From assembly GCA_016703665.1 (NCBI GenBank), contig JADJBS010000015.1:62001-126000 (forward strand): a stretch of 64,000 nucleotides of DNA, written 5' to 3'. The position numbers and the translations under genes are program-made. The DNA is from Candidatus Defluviibacillus avedoerensis (GTDB taxonomy: Bacteria > Pseudomonadota > Gammaproteobacteria > Burkholderiales > Burkholderiaceae_C). The notes below the pieces were generated by a model. That model did not search any database. It had not been told where the DNA came from and was given only the letters and a program-made list of their open reading frames with translations. Below, piece by piece: positions 17,049 to 25,993 of this stretch. Numbering within the stretch: position 1 is the stretch's first letter; the number at the start of each line of letters is the position of its first letter.

Positions 17049-18425
17049 ATGAGCCTGCGCCTGTACAACACGCTATCGCGTGCAGTTGAAGAGTTTTCGC
17101 CGATTTATCCTGGTCAGGTTCGCATGTATGTTTGCGGAATCACGGTGTACGACCTCTGCCACATTGGACATGCGCGTGCCAATGTGGCTTTCGATGTTGT
17201 CCAGCGATGGTTCAGGGCATCCGGATTAACGGTCACCTTTGTTCGCAACATCACAGATATTGAGGACAAAATCATTCGTCGTGCCGTGGAAAATGGTGAA
17301 ACCATTAAAGCATTGACGGATCGCATGACCGCCGAGATGTACCGGGACTTTGATGCTTTGGGGATTGAGCGACCAACGCATGACCCTCGCGCCACTGACT
17401 ATGTGCCGCAGATGCTGGACATTGTCAAAAAGCTGGAGGATAACGGGTTAGCCTATCGGACGCCTTCCGGTGACGTCAACTTCGCGGTTCGCAAGTTTCC
17501 AGGTTACGGCAAGCTGTCAGGTAAGTCGCTGGATGACCTACAGGCCGGCGAGCGGGTTGCTGTTGGTGCAGGCAAAGGTGATCCATTGGACTTTGTGCTT
17601 TGGAAGTCCGCCAAAGCTGATGAGCCAGACGATGCGTTGTGGCCAAGCGACTATGGAAAGGGGCGTCCGGGTTGGCATATTGAATGCTCGGCCATGGCCT
17701 GTGCTCTGCTAGGCGAGACCTTTGATATTCATGGCGGTGGGGCCGATCTACCGTTTCCCCACCACGAAAACGAAATTGCGCAAAGCGAAGGCGCTCATGG
17801 CAAGCCGCTGGCGCACTATTGGATGCATAACGGTTTTGTCAACATTGACAACGAAAAAATGTCCAAAAGTCTGGGCAATTTTTTCACTATACGTGAGGTG
17901 CTGGGAGAGTTTGATGCCGAAACTATTCGGTTTTTCATTGTTCGGGCTCATTACCGTAGCCCTTTGAACTACAGCGATGTGCACTTAAGCGATGCCCGTG
18001 GTGCCCTGCGTCGCCTGTACACGGCATTGGAACTGGTGAAGCCTGAGCCCATTGCAGTCGACTGGTCGAATCCTTACGCAGCTCGTTTCAAGGCGGCGAT
18101 GGACGAAGATCTGGCGACACCTGAGGCAGTTGCAGTCTTGTTTGACATGGCGGCAGAGGTGAATCGCAGTAAAGATCCCCAACTGGCTGGCCTGCTTAAA
18201 GCCCTCGGGGGTATTCTTGGTCTCCTGCAGTCAGATCCTCGGACGCACCTTCAGGCTGGTGCGTCGGTGGATTCGGCGGCGATTGAGGCCCTGATTGTCC
18301 AGCGTACTTCTGCGAAACAGAACAAAAACTTTGCCCAGGCTGACCGGATCCGCAAGGAGTTGTTTGAGAAGGGTATCGTTCTCAAGGATTCGTCTACGGG
18401 AACTACATGGGAAAACGTCCAGTGA
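17049..18425 (+). CDS. cysS: Cysteinyl-tRNA synthetase
   Basis: 458 residues from MSLRLYNTLSRAVEEF. Class I signatures are present: HIGHARANV (HIGH), and KMSKSLGN (KMSKS). The zinc ligands are in MYVCGITVYD, then WHIECSAM and HHENEIAQ. It charges tRNA-Cys. An ATG 13 codons upstream (at 17010) is in frame, but the family starts at MSLR, and neither start has a strong Shine-Dalgarno sequence. First plus-strand gene of the cysS-alkA-accA-tilS-lysC series. Confidence 0.96.
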   Translation: MSLRLYNTLSRAVEEFSPIYPGQVRMYVCGITVYDLCHIGHARANVAFDVVQRWFRASGLTVTFVRNITDIEDKIIRRAVENGETIKALTDRMTAEMYRDFDALGIERPTHDPRATDYVPQMLDIVKKLEDNGLAYRTPSGDVNFAVRKFPGYGKLSGKSLDDLQAGERVAVGAGKGDPLDFVLWKSAKADEPDDALWPSDYGKGRPGWHIECSAMACALLGETFDIHGGGADLPFPHHENEIAQSEGAHGKPLAHYWMHNGFVNIDNEKMSKSLGNFFTIREVLGEFDAETIRFFIVRAHYRSPLNYSDVHLSDARGALRRLYTALELVKPEPIAVDWSNPYAARFKAAMDEDLATPEAVAVLFDMAAEVNRSKDPQLAGLLKALGGILGLLQSDPRTHLQAGASVDSAAIEALIVQRTSAKQNKNFAQADRIRKELFEKGIVLKDSSTGTTWENVQ

Positions 18426-18469
18426 CAGTTAATAGATCAATTGGCATGGTTCGGCTTACTGAATAAAGC

Positions 18470-19120
18470 ATGGCAGCTACAACATCTGGAGCAATGGTCG
18501 TTGTGATGCCTCCGTATTGGGAGCAGGCCTGCAAACACTTGGTCAAGAAAGACCGGGTCATGAAGCGCTTGATCCCCTTGTTCGGTGACGCTTGCCTCGA
18601 ATCCCGTGGCGATGCATTCACTACACTTGCCCGTAGCGTTGTTGGACAACAAATTTCTGTCAAAGCCGCCCAAACAGTCTGGGACAGATTCGCCGCTCTG
18701 CCGCGCAAGATGACACCCGGCAATGTGTTGAAGCTCAAAGTGGATGACATGCGCGCTGCTGGTTTGTCTGCGCGCAAGGTGGAATACCTTGTAGACTTGG
18801 CCCTGAATTTTGATGCTGGCTCCGTCCACATCAAGGCCTGGGAAGGCATGGACGACGAGTCCATCATTGCTGAGTTGGTGGCAATTCGGGGCATTGGCCG
18901 CTGGACGGCCGAAATGTTCCTTATTTTTCACTTGATGCGCCCTAATGTGCTTCCTCTTGACGACGTTGGGCTTATCAAAGGCATCAGCCAAAGCTATTTT
19001 TCTGGCGAACCCGTCAGTCGAAGTGATGCACGTGAGGTAGCCGAAGCCTGGGCACCCTACCGAAGTGTGGCGACTTGGTATATTTGGCGATCACTCGATC
19101 CCGTCCCTGTGACGTACTGA
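18470..19120 (+). CDS. DNA-3-methyladenine glycosylase II family (HhH-GPD)
   Basis: 216 residues. The helix-hairpin-helix and GPD elements are LVAIRGIGRWTAEMFLIF followed by LPLDDVGL with the catalytic aspartate. Upstream is the conserved LARSVVGQQISVKAA. Base-excision repair enzyme that removes alkylated purines. It lacks the N-terminal AlkA domain of E. coli, as is common for this short subfamily. Located 44 bases after cysS and 40 before accA, same strand; this gene order is frequent in Comamonadaceae. Confidence 0.92.
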   Translation: MAATTSGAMVVVMPPYWEQACKHLVKKDRVMKRLIPLFGDACLESRGDAFTTLARSVVGQQISVKAAQTVWDRFAALPRKMTPGNVLKLKVDDMRAAGLSARKVEYLVDLALNFDAGSVHIKAWEGMDDESIIAELVAIRGIGRWTAEMFLIFHLMRPNVLPLDDVGLIKGISQSYFSGEPVSRSDAREVAEAWAPYRSVATWYIWRSLDPVPVTY

Positions 19121-19160
19121 CGGACGCGGGCAATCGATACATCAGCTTAGGAGAATTCAC

Positions 19161-20153
19161 TTGGCGAAAAAAACCTTTCTTGACTTCGAGCAGCCAATGG
19201 CTGAACTTGATAGCAAAATTGAAGAGTTGCGCTATGTGCAAACTGAATCTGCCGTCGATATTTCCGAAGAAATAGACCAACTCTCAAAGAAGAGCCAGCA
19301 ACTTACCAAAGACATTTACAGCGATTTGACGCCTTGGCAGATCACAAAGATTGCACGGCATCCTGAGCGGCCTTATACGCTCGACTACGTCAACGAGATT
19401 TTCACCGATTTTGTGGAGTTGCACGGCGACAGGCACTTTTCGGATGATTTGAGCATCGTGGGTGGTTTGGCGCGCTTCAATGGCAACGCTTGCATGGTCA
19501 TTGGCCATCAAAAAGGCCGAGACACCAAGGAGCGCACCATGCGAAACTTTGGCATGACCAAGCCAGAGGGCTATCGTAAGGCCTTGCGCTTGATGAAACT
19601 CGCCGAAAAATTTGGCCTGCCCGTTTTTACTTTTGTCGACACACCTGGCGCGTATCCCGGTATTGATGCAGAAGAGCGCGGCCAATCGGAAGCAATTGGG
19701 CGCAATATTTTTGAGATGGCTCAACTGGAGGTACCCATCATCACCACGATCATTGGTGAAGGCGGATCTGGCGGTGCGTTGGCGATCAGCGTGGCTGATC
19801 AAGTTGTCATGCTGCAATTTGCTATTTATTCGGTGATCAGCCCTGAGGGTTGTGCGTCTATCCTTTGGAAGACATCTGACAAAGCAAAAGAGGCTGCGGA
19901 AGCCTTAGGCATCACCTCTCATCGACTCAAGGCACTCGGGTTGATCGACAAGATCGTCAATGAACCCGTGGGAGGCGCGCACCGAGATCACAAACAAATG
20001 GCGGCTTACCTCAAACGAGCCTTGAACGACGCCTATCGGCAGATAGGCGACCTCAAAGTGAAGGAGTTACTTGACCGGCGCTATGAAAGACTTCAAAGCT
20101 ATGGCCGATGGACTGATACCAAGGCGGATGCCAAGTCAGATCGCCGTTCCTGA
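19161..20153 (+). CDS. accA: Acetyl-CoA carboxylase carboxyltransferase subunit alpha
   Basis: 330 residues. Starts at TTG with AGGAG placed seven bases before it. An N-terminal helix (FLDFEQPMAELDSKIEEL) is followed by the crotonase-like carboxyltransferase fold with GHQKGRDTKERTMRNFGM, TFVDTPGAYPGIDAEERGQ and IGEGGSGGALAI. AccA pairs with AccD to move carboxyl from biotin to acetyl-CoA, the first step of fatty acid synthesis. The 3' end overlaps the likely tilS start by 26 bases, so the two are probably coupled. Confidence 0.97.
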   Translation: MAKKTFLDFEQPMAELDSKIEELRYVQTESAVDISEEIDQLSKKSQQLTKDIYSDLTPWQITKIARHPERPYTLDYVNEIFTDFVELHGDRHFSDDLSIVGGLARFNGNACMVIGHQKGRDTKERTMRNFGMTKPEGYRKALRLMKLAEKFGLPVFTFVDTPGAYPGIDAEERGQSEAIGRNIFEMAQLEVPIITTIIGEGGSGGALAISVADQVVMLQFAIYSVISPEGCASILWKTSDKAKEAAEALGITSHRLKALGLIDKIVNEPVGGAHRDHKQMAAYLKRALNDAYRQIGDLKVKELLDRRYERLQSYGRWTDTKADAKSDRRS

Positions 20154-21126
20154 TTCAGTTAATCCGTGCCTGGCTGGCGTTCACGGCCTGCTTTGCCATT
20201 TGGAGTTTCTTGCTTCCCCTGCCTTTCGATTGGGAGTCGCATTTAGTGGCGGTGCTGACTCTACAGCGCTTTTGCATGCACTGGCGTTCTGTATTCCTGG
20301 GCGGCTGGTTGCAATTCATGTTCATCACGGTCTACAACCGCTTGCAGATGCATTCGTATCGCATTGTGAGGAGCAATGTGCATCACTGAATGTTCCTTTG
20401 CATGTCGCGTATGTTAATGGCAAGGCCGCTCGTGGTGAAAGTCCCGAAGAGGCTGCCCGCAAAGCGCGGTATGCGGCACTCTCGCAGGCTGCCAGGGAGT
20501 TGTCTATTAGTGATATTGCCCTCGCTCAGCATGCTGATGATCAGGTCGAGACACTTTTGCTTGCACTGACGCGAGGAGCAGGCTTGCCAGGCCTTGCGGC
20601 GATGCCCGAACGGTTCGAGCGGCACGGCGTGATGTTTTACCGCCCATTGCTTTCGGTTGCATCGCAAGCGATACGCCGATGGTTGCTACTTCAGAAAATT
20701 TCCTTCGTTCAGGATCCGAGTAATGCGGATGAAGCATTGACGCGCAATCGCATTCGCAAGCAAATCTTACCTGTTCTGGAAAAAAGCTTTCCAGGTTTTC
20801 GCTCTCAGTTCGCGCGTTCTGCTAGACATGCAGCCCAGGGGAAACGCCTGCTAGAGACGCTGGCTGCCTCGGATCTGGCGCAGGCTGGCAGTCCGCCGAA
20901 AATCAAACTGCTACAGCAACTGAGCCTAGATCGGCAGGCCAATGCGTTGAGGTACTGGCTCAAAGAAGCCCATTCGATTTCTCCAACTGATGCACAACTG
21001 CAGGAGCTCATCAAGCAGGTCCACGCGTGTTCGACCCGGGGACATCGAATACGCATCAAAATTGGGACAGGGCAGGTCCGGCGCGAAGATGAAGTGCTCG
21101 TATTTGGGCATGAAGCAAACTGCTAA
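20128..21126 (+). CDS. tilS: tRNA(Ile)-lysidine synthetase
   Basis: 332 residues from MPSQIAVPDSVNP. The N-type ATP-pyrophosphatase P-loop is VAFSGGADSTALLHAL, followed by HVHHGLQ and AQHADDQVETLLLALTRGAG. TilS converts C34 of tRNA-Ile(CAU) to lysidine so that it reads AUA. The start was chosen 26 bases inside accA, with AAGG upstream; a longer version starting at 20071 would overlap accA more and add non-conserved residues. The C-terminal domain is short, as in many beta-proteobacterial TilS. Confidence 0.93.
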   Translation: MPSQIAVPDSVNPCLAGVHGLLCHLEFLASPAFRLGVAFSGGADSTALLHALAFCIPGRLVAIHVHHGLQPLADAFVSHCEEQCASLNVPLHVAYVNGKAARGESPEEAARKARYAALSQAARELSISDIALAQHADDQVETLLLALTRGAGLPGLAAMPERFERHGVMFYRPLLSVASQAIRRWLLLQKISFVQDPSNADEALTRNRIRKQILPVLEKSFPGFRSQFARSARHAAQGKRLLETLAASDLAQAGSPPKIKLLQQLSLDRQANALRYWLKEAHSISPTDAQLQELIKQVHACSTRGHRIRIKIGTGQVRREDEVLVFGHEANC

Positions 21127-21193
21127 AATCGAAAGCTTCGCAAAAAACGACACCTCGCAATTTCGCGAGATGACACCTGTCAAGATTTCAAAC

Positions 21194-22462
21194 ATGGCTT
21201 TGATCGTTCATAAATACGGCGGCACCTCTATGGGCTCGACAGAGCGCATTCGCAACGTTGCCAAGCGAGTTGCAAAATGGGCACGCGCGGGTCATCAAAT
21301 GGTGGTGGTGCCCAGTGCCATGAGTGGCGAGACCAATCGCCTGCTGGGGCTAGCTAAAGAGTTGGCACCCGCCAAGCCGACCGATGCCTACAGCCGAGAG
21401 TTGGATATGCTGGCCTCAACGGGTGAACAGGTTTCAGTTGGTCTGCTGGCCATTGCGCTGCAAGCAGAAGGGGTTGAATCGGTCAGTTACGCCGGTTGGC
21501 AAGTACCCATCAAGACAGACAACTCGTTCACCAAGGCCCGCATTGAGTCCATTGATGACAAGCGAATCCGCGGTGACTTGAACGCGGGGCGGGTGGTCAT
21601 TGTCACAGGTTTCCAAGGCGTTGATGAGGCGAGTAATATCACCACCTTAGGCCGCGGTGGCAGTGACACCTCGGCAGTTGCAGTGGCGGCAGCGCTCAAG
21701 GCGGCCGAATGCCTGATCTATACCGATGTTGATGGTGTTTACACCACTGACCCGAGAGTGGTGCCCGAGGCCCGCAGACTGCACACAGTGAGCTTTGAAG
21801 AAATGCTGGAAATGGCCAGCATGGGCTCCAAGGTGTTGCAGATCAGATCGGTTGAGTTTGCTGGTAAATACAAAGTTCCCTTGCGCGTGCTTTCAAGCTT
21901 TACGCCCTGGGATATCGATATTCACGAAGAAGCCACCTCAGGCACTTTGATCACTTTTGAGGAAGACGAAAATATGGAACAAGCCATCGTTTCCGGCATT
22001 GCATTCAACCGCGACGAGGCCAAAGTGTCGGTCATCGGTGTGCCAGACAAGCCGGGTATTGCCTATCAGATTCTAGGTACGGTTGCAGATGCGAATATCG
22101 AGGTTGATGTGATCATCCAAAACTTGAGCAAGGACGGCAAGACGGACTTCAGCTTTACCGTGCATCGCAACGATTTTGCCAAAACGGTTGATTTGCTGAA
22201 AACTGCTGTGCTACCCAATTTGGGCTCGGCTGAAATCGTGGGTGACACCAAAATATGTAAAGTCAGCATTGTGGGAATAGGGATGCGAAGTCACGTAGGG
22301 GTGGCTAGCAAAATGTTCCGCAGTCTGAGTGAAGAGGGCATCAACATCCAGATGATTTCCACCAGCGAAATCAAGACGTCTGTGGTGATTGACGAAAAGT
22401 ACATGGAGCTTGCGGTGCGCGCATTGCATAAAGCTTTCGATCTTGATCAAACCGGTGCATAA
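21194..22462 (+). CDS. lysC: Aspartate kinase
   Basis: 422 residues from MALIVHKYGGTSMG. The kinase domain has KYGGTS, GRGGSDTSAVAVAAAL and TDVDGVYTTDPR. Two C-terminal ACT domains (VIGVPDKPGIAYQIL and VGIGMRSHVGVASKMF) bind lysine/threonine for feedback control. First step of the aspartate family pathway. The frame stays open upstream to 20990 but only overlaps tilS. The 70 bases before the ATG contain TAAAAT (21124-21129), a fair -10, and a small inverted repeat (CTCGC/GCGAG, 21154-21169), so lysC may have its own promoter. Confidence 0.96.
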   Translation: MALIVHKYGGTSMGSTERIRNVAKRVAKWARAGHQMVVVPSAMSGETNRLLGLAKELAPAKPTDAYSRELDMLASTGEQVSVGLLAIALQAEGVESVSYAGWQVPIKTDNSFTKARIESIDDKRIRGDLNAGRVVIVTGFQGVDEASNITTLGRGGSDTSAVAVAAALKAAECLIYTDVDGVYTTDPRVVPEARRLHTVSFEEMLEMASMGSKVLQIRSVEFAGKYKVPLRVLSSFTPWDIDIHEEATSGTLITFEEDENMEQAIVSGIAFNRDEAKVSVIGVPDKPGIAYQILGTVADANIEVDVIIQNLSKDGKTDFSFTVHRNDFAKTVDLLKTAVLPNLGSAEIVGDTKICKVSIVGIGMRSHVGVASKMFRSLSEEGINIQMISTSEIKTSVVIDEKYMELAVRALHKAFDLDQTGA

Positions 22463-22487
22463 TTTCAGGTTAGAATATTAGACTAGT

Positions 22488-22564
<77 letters not shown>

Positions 22565-22604
22565 CTATTTACAAAGACCGAGTTGGGTCCGCGTTATGCA
22601 ATAA

Positions 22605-22625
22605 GGCCCATGATGGGCCTTTTTG
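22605..22625 (+). terminator. Intrinsic terminator after tRNA-Pro
   Basis: GGCCCA-TGA-TGGGCC forms a 6-bp GC-rich stem with a tight loop, followed by TTTTT. It sits between the two tRNA genes, 40 bases after tRNA-Pro and only four before tRNA-Arg, so the second tRNA would rely on read-through or its own promoter. Confidence 0.7.
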
Positions 22626-22629
22626 CTTT

Positions 22630-22706
22630 CTGTCCGTAGCTCAGTTGGATAGAGCAACAGCCTTCTAAGCTGTGGGTCACAGGTTCGATTCCTGTCGGGC
22701 AGGCCA
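22630..22706 (+). tRNA. tRNA-Arg (UCU)
   Basis: 77 bases. Acceptor CTGTCCG pairs with CGGGCAG (one G-U), then a G discriminator and an encoded CCA. Anticodon loop CTTCTAA gives TCT (arginine, AGA codons). T-arm is GGTTCGATTCC. It is followed 17 bases later by the 3' end of a convergent response regulator gene. Confidence 0.95.
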
Positions 22707-22722
22707 ATATCCCAACGCTTGC

Positions 22723-23133
22723 CTACCAATTCTCGAAATCCTGATCCTCAATATGCAGCGCTTGCTCGATTTTCGTTTTCAGGACCTCTAACCTCGGCGG
22801 TTTCACGATGTAGCCTACCGAGCCCAAGGGGAGGGCAGATTTCAAGGTTTCCCGACTGGAGTCGGCACTTATGAAAATCACTGGAATGCGCTGGAGGTTG
22901 GGGTTTGCGTGAGACCTCAATCTCTGCACAAACTCAATTCCGTTGATTGGCTTCATGTGAATGTCAGTGATGATCAAATCCGGCAGGAAAGTTGTCATCA
23001 AATGAACGGCCGAATTCACCTCATGGCAGAGTTCAACGGTCTTGATTCCAAGCCTCTCCAAAGTCCGGACGACGAAACGGCTGATGACGGGGTCATCATC
23101 CACAACCAGAATCTTCGCATTCTCAAGCTTCAC
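22723..23133 (-). CDS. Single-domain response regulator (CheY-like)
   Basis: 136 residues, receiver domain only. Acid pocket Asp12-Asp14, phospho-acceptor Asp57 (LIITDIHM), Ser89 and Lys111 (YIVKPPR) are all present. No output domain, so it would act through protein contacts. No kinase or chemotaxis gene is nearby, so its partner is unknown. It is 11 bases downstream of the GST gene on the same strand and may share its transcript. Confidence 0.9.
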   Translation of the reverse strand: MKLENAKILVVDDDPVISRFVVRTLERLGIKTVELCHEVNSAVHLMTTFLPDLIITDIHMKPINGIEFVQRLRSHANPNLQRIPVIFISADSSRETLKSALPLGSVGYIVKPPRLEVLKTKIEQALHIEDQDFENW

Positions 23134-23144
23134 TGCCGACGCCT

Positions 23145-23837
23145 TCAGCGGTTTTGATATTGGGTCTTGCCAAACAGTATGTCATGTTCCTTTTGTCCGG
23201 AAATCGGCTTGCGCAAATCAGCCAGTACCTGAATACCCCGCTGGACCGCAGGCCGCGCCGAGATGGTCTCAAACCATTCCCTCAGGCTTGGATAGTCGGC
23301 CCAGTCGATTCCCTGATTTTGCCAGCTACGTAGCCAGGGGTAGATGGCCATGTCGGCAATGGAGTAGTCCGGGCCGGCTATGAAGTCCTGCGAGGCCAAT
23401 TGCCTATTCATCACACCGTACAGCCGCTTGGCTTCATTGGTGTAGCGATTGATGGCGTACTCCACCTTTTCCGGTGCGTAGATACGAAAATGATGTGCCT
23501 GCCCCAGCATGGGCCCCACGCCGCCCATCTGGAACATGAGCCACTGCAAGACCTCAAACTTTGCCCGATCAGACGATGGCAAGAAGCGTCCGGTCTTGGA
23601 GGCGAGGTAAAGAAGTATGGCGCCCGATTCAAACAGGGCGATGGGTTGCCCATCTGGCCCCTCAGGATCTACCAAAACAGGAATTTTGTTGTTAGGACTG
23701 ATCTTCAGGAATTCAGGCTTGAACTGGTCACCGGTGCCGATATTGACCGGAATGGCTTGGTAGGGCAGGCCACATTCTTCAAGCATGATGTGGACTTTGT
23801 GGCCATTGGGAGTGGGCCATGAAAAAACTTGAATCAC
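23145..23837 (-). CDS. Glutathione S-transferase family protein (YfcG/Ure2p-like)
   Basis: 230 residues. The thioredoxin-like N-domain (IQVFSWPTPNGHKVHIMLEE; NNKIPVLVD; LFESGAILLYLASKTG) and helical C-domain (QWLMFQMGGVGPMLGQAHHF; YSIADMAIYPW) match the YfcG/YghU subgroup, which has disulfide reductase activity with glutathione. The substrate is unknown. Divergent from the unknown gene at 23920, with the response regulator downstream. Confidence 0.9.
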   Translation of the reverse strand: MIQVFSWPTPNGHKVHIMLEECGLPYQAIPVNIGTGDQFKPEFLKISPNNKIPVLVDPEGPDGQPIALFESGAILLYLASKTGRFLPSSDRAKFEVLQWLMFQMGGVGPMLGQAHHFRIYAPEKVEYAINRYTNEAKRLYGVMNRQLASQDFIAGPDYSIADMAIYPWLRSWQNQGIDWADYPSLREWFETISARPAVQRGIQVLADLRKPISGQKEHDILFGKTQYQNR

Positions 23838-23919
23838 GATTTATCCTTCCGTGTGCACAATGCGTACTGCAAGAGGTAGTCCTAGCGTAATTGTCCTCAA
23901 TAAGTATCGGAAGTGTGGA

Positions 23920-24633
23920 ATGTTTCAGCGGTTCAAAAAACTATTTTCTTCATCGGTCGCAGAAGCTGAGAGCAGAAACCATGAAGAAGCCGAGCAACTG
24001 AAGTCCTGGGCTGAAGCCCAAGGGTATGAGCTTCAACTGCGGTTAAGGCCCGGTCCCGGGAAGATACCGGTGCTTGGATTCAGCATTGACTCCCAAACCG
24101 AAGGAAAGCCCTGGCGACTTGAATGCGGCGCCCCTACGCGTGATTTCATCAAAGGGGAAGAGCTCTTATTCAGGGGCGAGCTTGGCGTGCTCGACTCCGT
24201 GTCGGTTGTGGTGATGAGCCGTCCGCTCAAAATGCAGCTTGAGAAACGTGCCTATCAAATTTACACGGATTCCCTGCAAACAACGCTGGACCCCAAGCTA
24301 CCAGAAGAAATGCGCTGGATCGCCATGTACCAGGAGGCGGGATGGGCTGGATTGCCAGATGCTTTTTGGGACCGCTACGCTGTGATGTCGGGCCAACGCG
24401 AGCACGCCCAGTCATGGTTAACGCCTGCGCTGGTTGAATGCCTGCTACAGTGGCCCCTAGGCGGGCCTACAGCGGAAATTCCATTTACCCTGATGATGCT
24501 CCGCGGTAAATGCTACTTGCGAATGCAGCATTCCGATAGAGACGCAATGACGGTTAAGCATGCTACCAAGATTTTCAAAGTGGCATGTCAATCAGCCCTG
24601 GAGAATGTCGCGCAGAATCTCCAGGGCAGGTAG
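23920..24633 (+). CDS. Conserved hypothetical protein, unrecognised
   Basis: 237 residues from MFQRFKKLF; an in-frame ATG 23 codons upstream is less likely. No signal peptide or membrane segment. A charged N-terminal helix (SSSVAEAESRNHEEAEQLKSW) leads into a mixed alpha/beta region with conserved-looking aromatic stretches (EMRWIAMYQEAGWAGLPDAFWDRY). I do not recognise the family. It is a single gene between a divergent GST gene and a convergent acyl-CoA dehydrogenase whose stop is seven bases away. Codon use looks like that of its neighbours. Confidence 0.75.
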   Translation: MFQRFKKLFSSSVAEAESRNHEEAEQLKSWAEAQGYELQLRLRPGPGKIPVLGFSIDSQTEGKPWRLECGAPTRDFIKGEELLFRGELGVLDSVSVVVMSRPLKMQLEKRAYQIYTDSLQTTLDPKLPEEMRWIAMYQEAGWAGLPDAFWDRYAVMSGQREHAQSWLTPALVECLLQWPLGGPTAEIPFTLMMLRGKCYLRMQHSDRDAMTVKHATKIFKVACQSALENVAQNLQGR

Positions 24634-24640
24634 CGGCCCT

Positions 24641-25915
24641 TTAGAACCGAGTGACTGGCATCTCGGGTGAGCCTTTGCTGGTGACGCCGTATTTGCCTAG
24701 CTCCAATTTCGCGATGGCATTGCGGTGCACTTCGTCAGGACCATCTGCGAAACGTAAGGTGCGAGCATGCGCATAGGCAGACGCCAGCGGGAAGTCATCG
24801 CACATACCGCCGCCACCATGAACTTGCATTGCCCAGTCGATGACTTGGCAGGCCATGCTGGGAGCGACAACCTTGATCATCGCGATTTCGTTCTTTGCAA
24901 CCTTGTTGCCTGCCACGTCCATCAACCAGGCAGCCTTGAGCGTTAGCAGGCGCGCCATGTCGATCTTGCAGCGGGCTTCGGCAATTCGCTCTTGTGTGAC
25001 GGTTTGCTGTGCAACCGTTTTGCCGAAAGCCACGCGCGATGAGGCACGTTTGCACATCAGTTCCAACGCGCGCTCTGCCAAACCGATCAGGCGCATGCAG
25101 TGGTGAATGCGACCAGGCCCAAGGCGACCTTGGGCAATTTCAAAGCCGCGGCCTTCGCCGAGCAGAATGTTGCTCGCAGGCACACGTACATTTTCAAAGT
25201 ACATCTCGGCATGACCATGCGGGGCGTCGTCATAACCCATGACAGTCAACGATTGAACAATGCGAATACCTTTGGCATCTGCCGGAACCAAAATCATGCT
25301 CTGCTGGGAGTGTCGAGGTGCGTCAGGGTTGGACTTGCCCATGGTGATGAACACTGAGCAACGTGGATCGTTTGCGCCTGATGTCCACCACTTGCGTCCA
25401 TTGATGACATAGTCGTCACCGTCACGTTCGATTTTGGTGCAGATGTTGGTTGCATCACTGGAGGCTACGTCGGGTTCGGTCATTGCGAAGGCCGAGCGGA
25501 TCTGGCCTTCCAGCAAAGGCTTAAGCCAGCGCGCCTTGTTGGCATCGTCGCCATAGCGGGCAATGGTTTCCATGTTGCCGGTATCGGGGGCGGAGCAGTT
25601 GAACACTTCGGAAGACCATGGCACACGGCCCATGATTTCGGCCAGAGGCGCATATTCCTGGTTGGTCAAGCCTGCACCTTCGTAGCCAGAGGCTGATGCG
25701 CTGTCCACTGGCAAAAAAAGGTTCCACAGCCCTGCTGCACGGGCCTTAGGCTTCAGATTCTCAATGGTTTTGAGCGGCACCCAGCGATTTCCCGCCACGG
25801 TGTTAGCAGCCAGCTCAGCCGAGTACGCGTCCTCCGATGGATAGATGTATTCGTCCATGAAGCGCAAGAGTTTGGCTTGCAGCTCTTTGGTTTTGGGTGA
25901 GTAATCAAAGTCCAT
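24641..25915 (-). CDS. Acyl-CoA dehydrogenase family protein
   Basis: 424 residues. FAD/acyl-CoA signatures are AMTEPDVASSDATNI, RKWWTSGANDPRC, GRLGPGRIHHCMRLIGLAERAL and QVHGGGGMCDDFPLASAYAHAR. Catalyses alpha-beta dehydrogenation of acyl-CoA with electrons passed to ETF. The last gene of a minus-strand cluster with a kinase-like phosphotransferase, a Crp regulator, an enoyl-CoA hydratase and a 3-hydroxyacyl-CoA dehydrogenase. The close pairing with the phosphotransferase matches the ACAD10/11-type partnership, in which hydroxyacyl-CoAs may be phosphorylated and then dehydrated and oxidised. Confidence 0.93.
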   Translation of the reverse strand: MDFDYSPKTKELQAKLLRFMDEYIYPSEDAYSAELAANTVAGNRWVPLKTIENLKPKARAAGLWNLFLPVDSASASGYEGAGLTNQEYAPLAEIMGRVPWSSEVFNCSAPDTGNMETIARYGDDANKARWLKPLLEGQIRSAFAMTEPDVASSDATNICTKIERDGDDYVINGRKWWTSGANDPRCSVFITMGKSNPDAPRHSQQSMILVPADAKGIRIVQSLTVMGYDDAPHGHAEMYFENVRVPASNILLGEGRGFEIAQGRLGPGRIHHCMRLIGLAERALELMCKRASSRVAFGKTVAQQTVTQERIAEARCKIDMARLLTLKAAWLMDVAGNKVAKNEIAMIKVVAPSMACQVIDWAMQVHGGGGMCDDFPLASAYAHARTLRFADGPDEVHRNAIAKLELGKYGVTSKGSPEMPVTRF

Positions 25916-25930
25916 GGGGTGCTCCGTTGA

Positions 25931-25975
25931 TGAAAATATAAAATTGATAGCTAAAAAAGCTGATAACTATTGCCA
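25931..25975. repeat. Dispersed AT-rich repeat copy between two genes
   Basis: AAAATATAAAATTGATAGC followed by TAAAAAAGCTGATAACTATTG contains the same GATAGC core and AT-rich flanks seen inside coding regions elsewhere in the window. It lies in the 78-base gap between the acyl-CoA dehydrogenase and phosphotransferase genes. Confidence 0.5.
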
Positions 25976-25993
25976 TAACAGGTTATTTCGGTA

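Noticed and set aside
21120..21193. Possible lysine riboswitch before lysC
   Set aside because: The leader is only about 70 bases and holds just one small inverted repeat, far too short for that switch.
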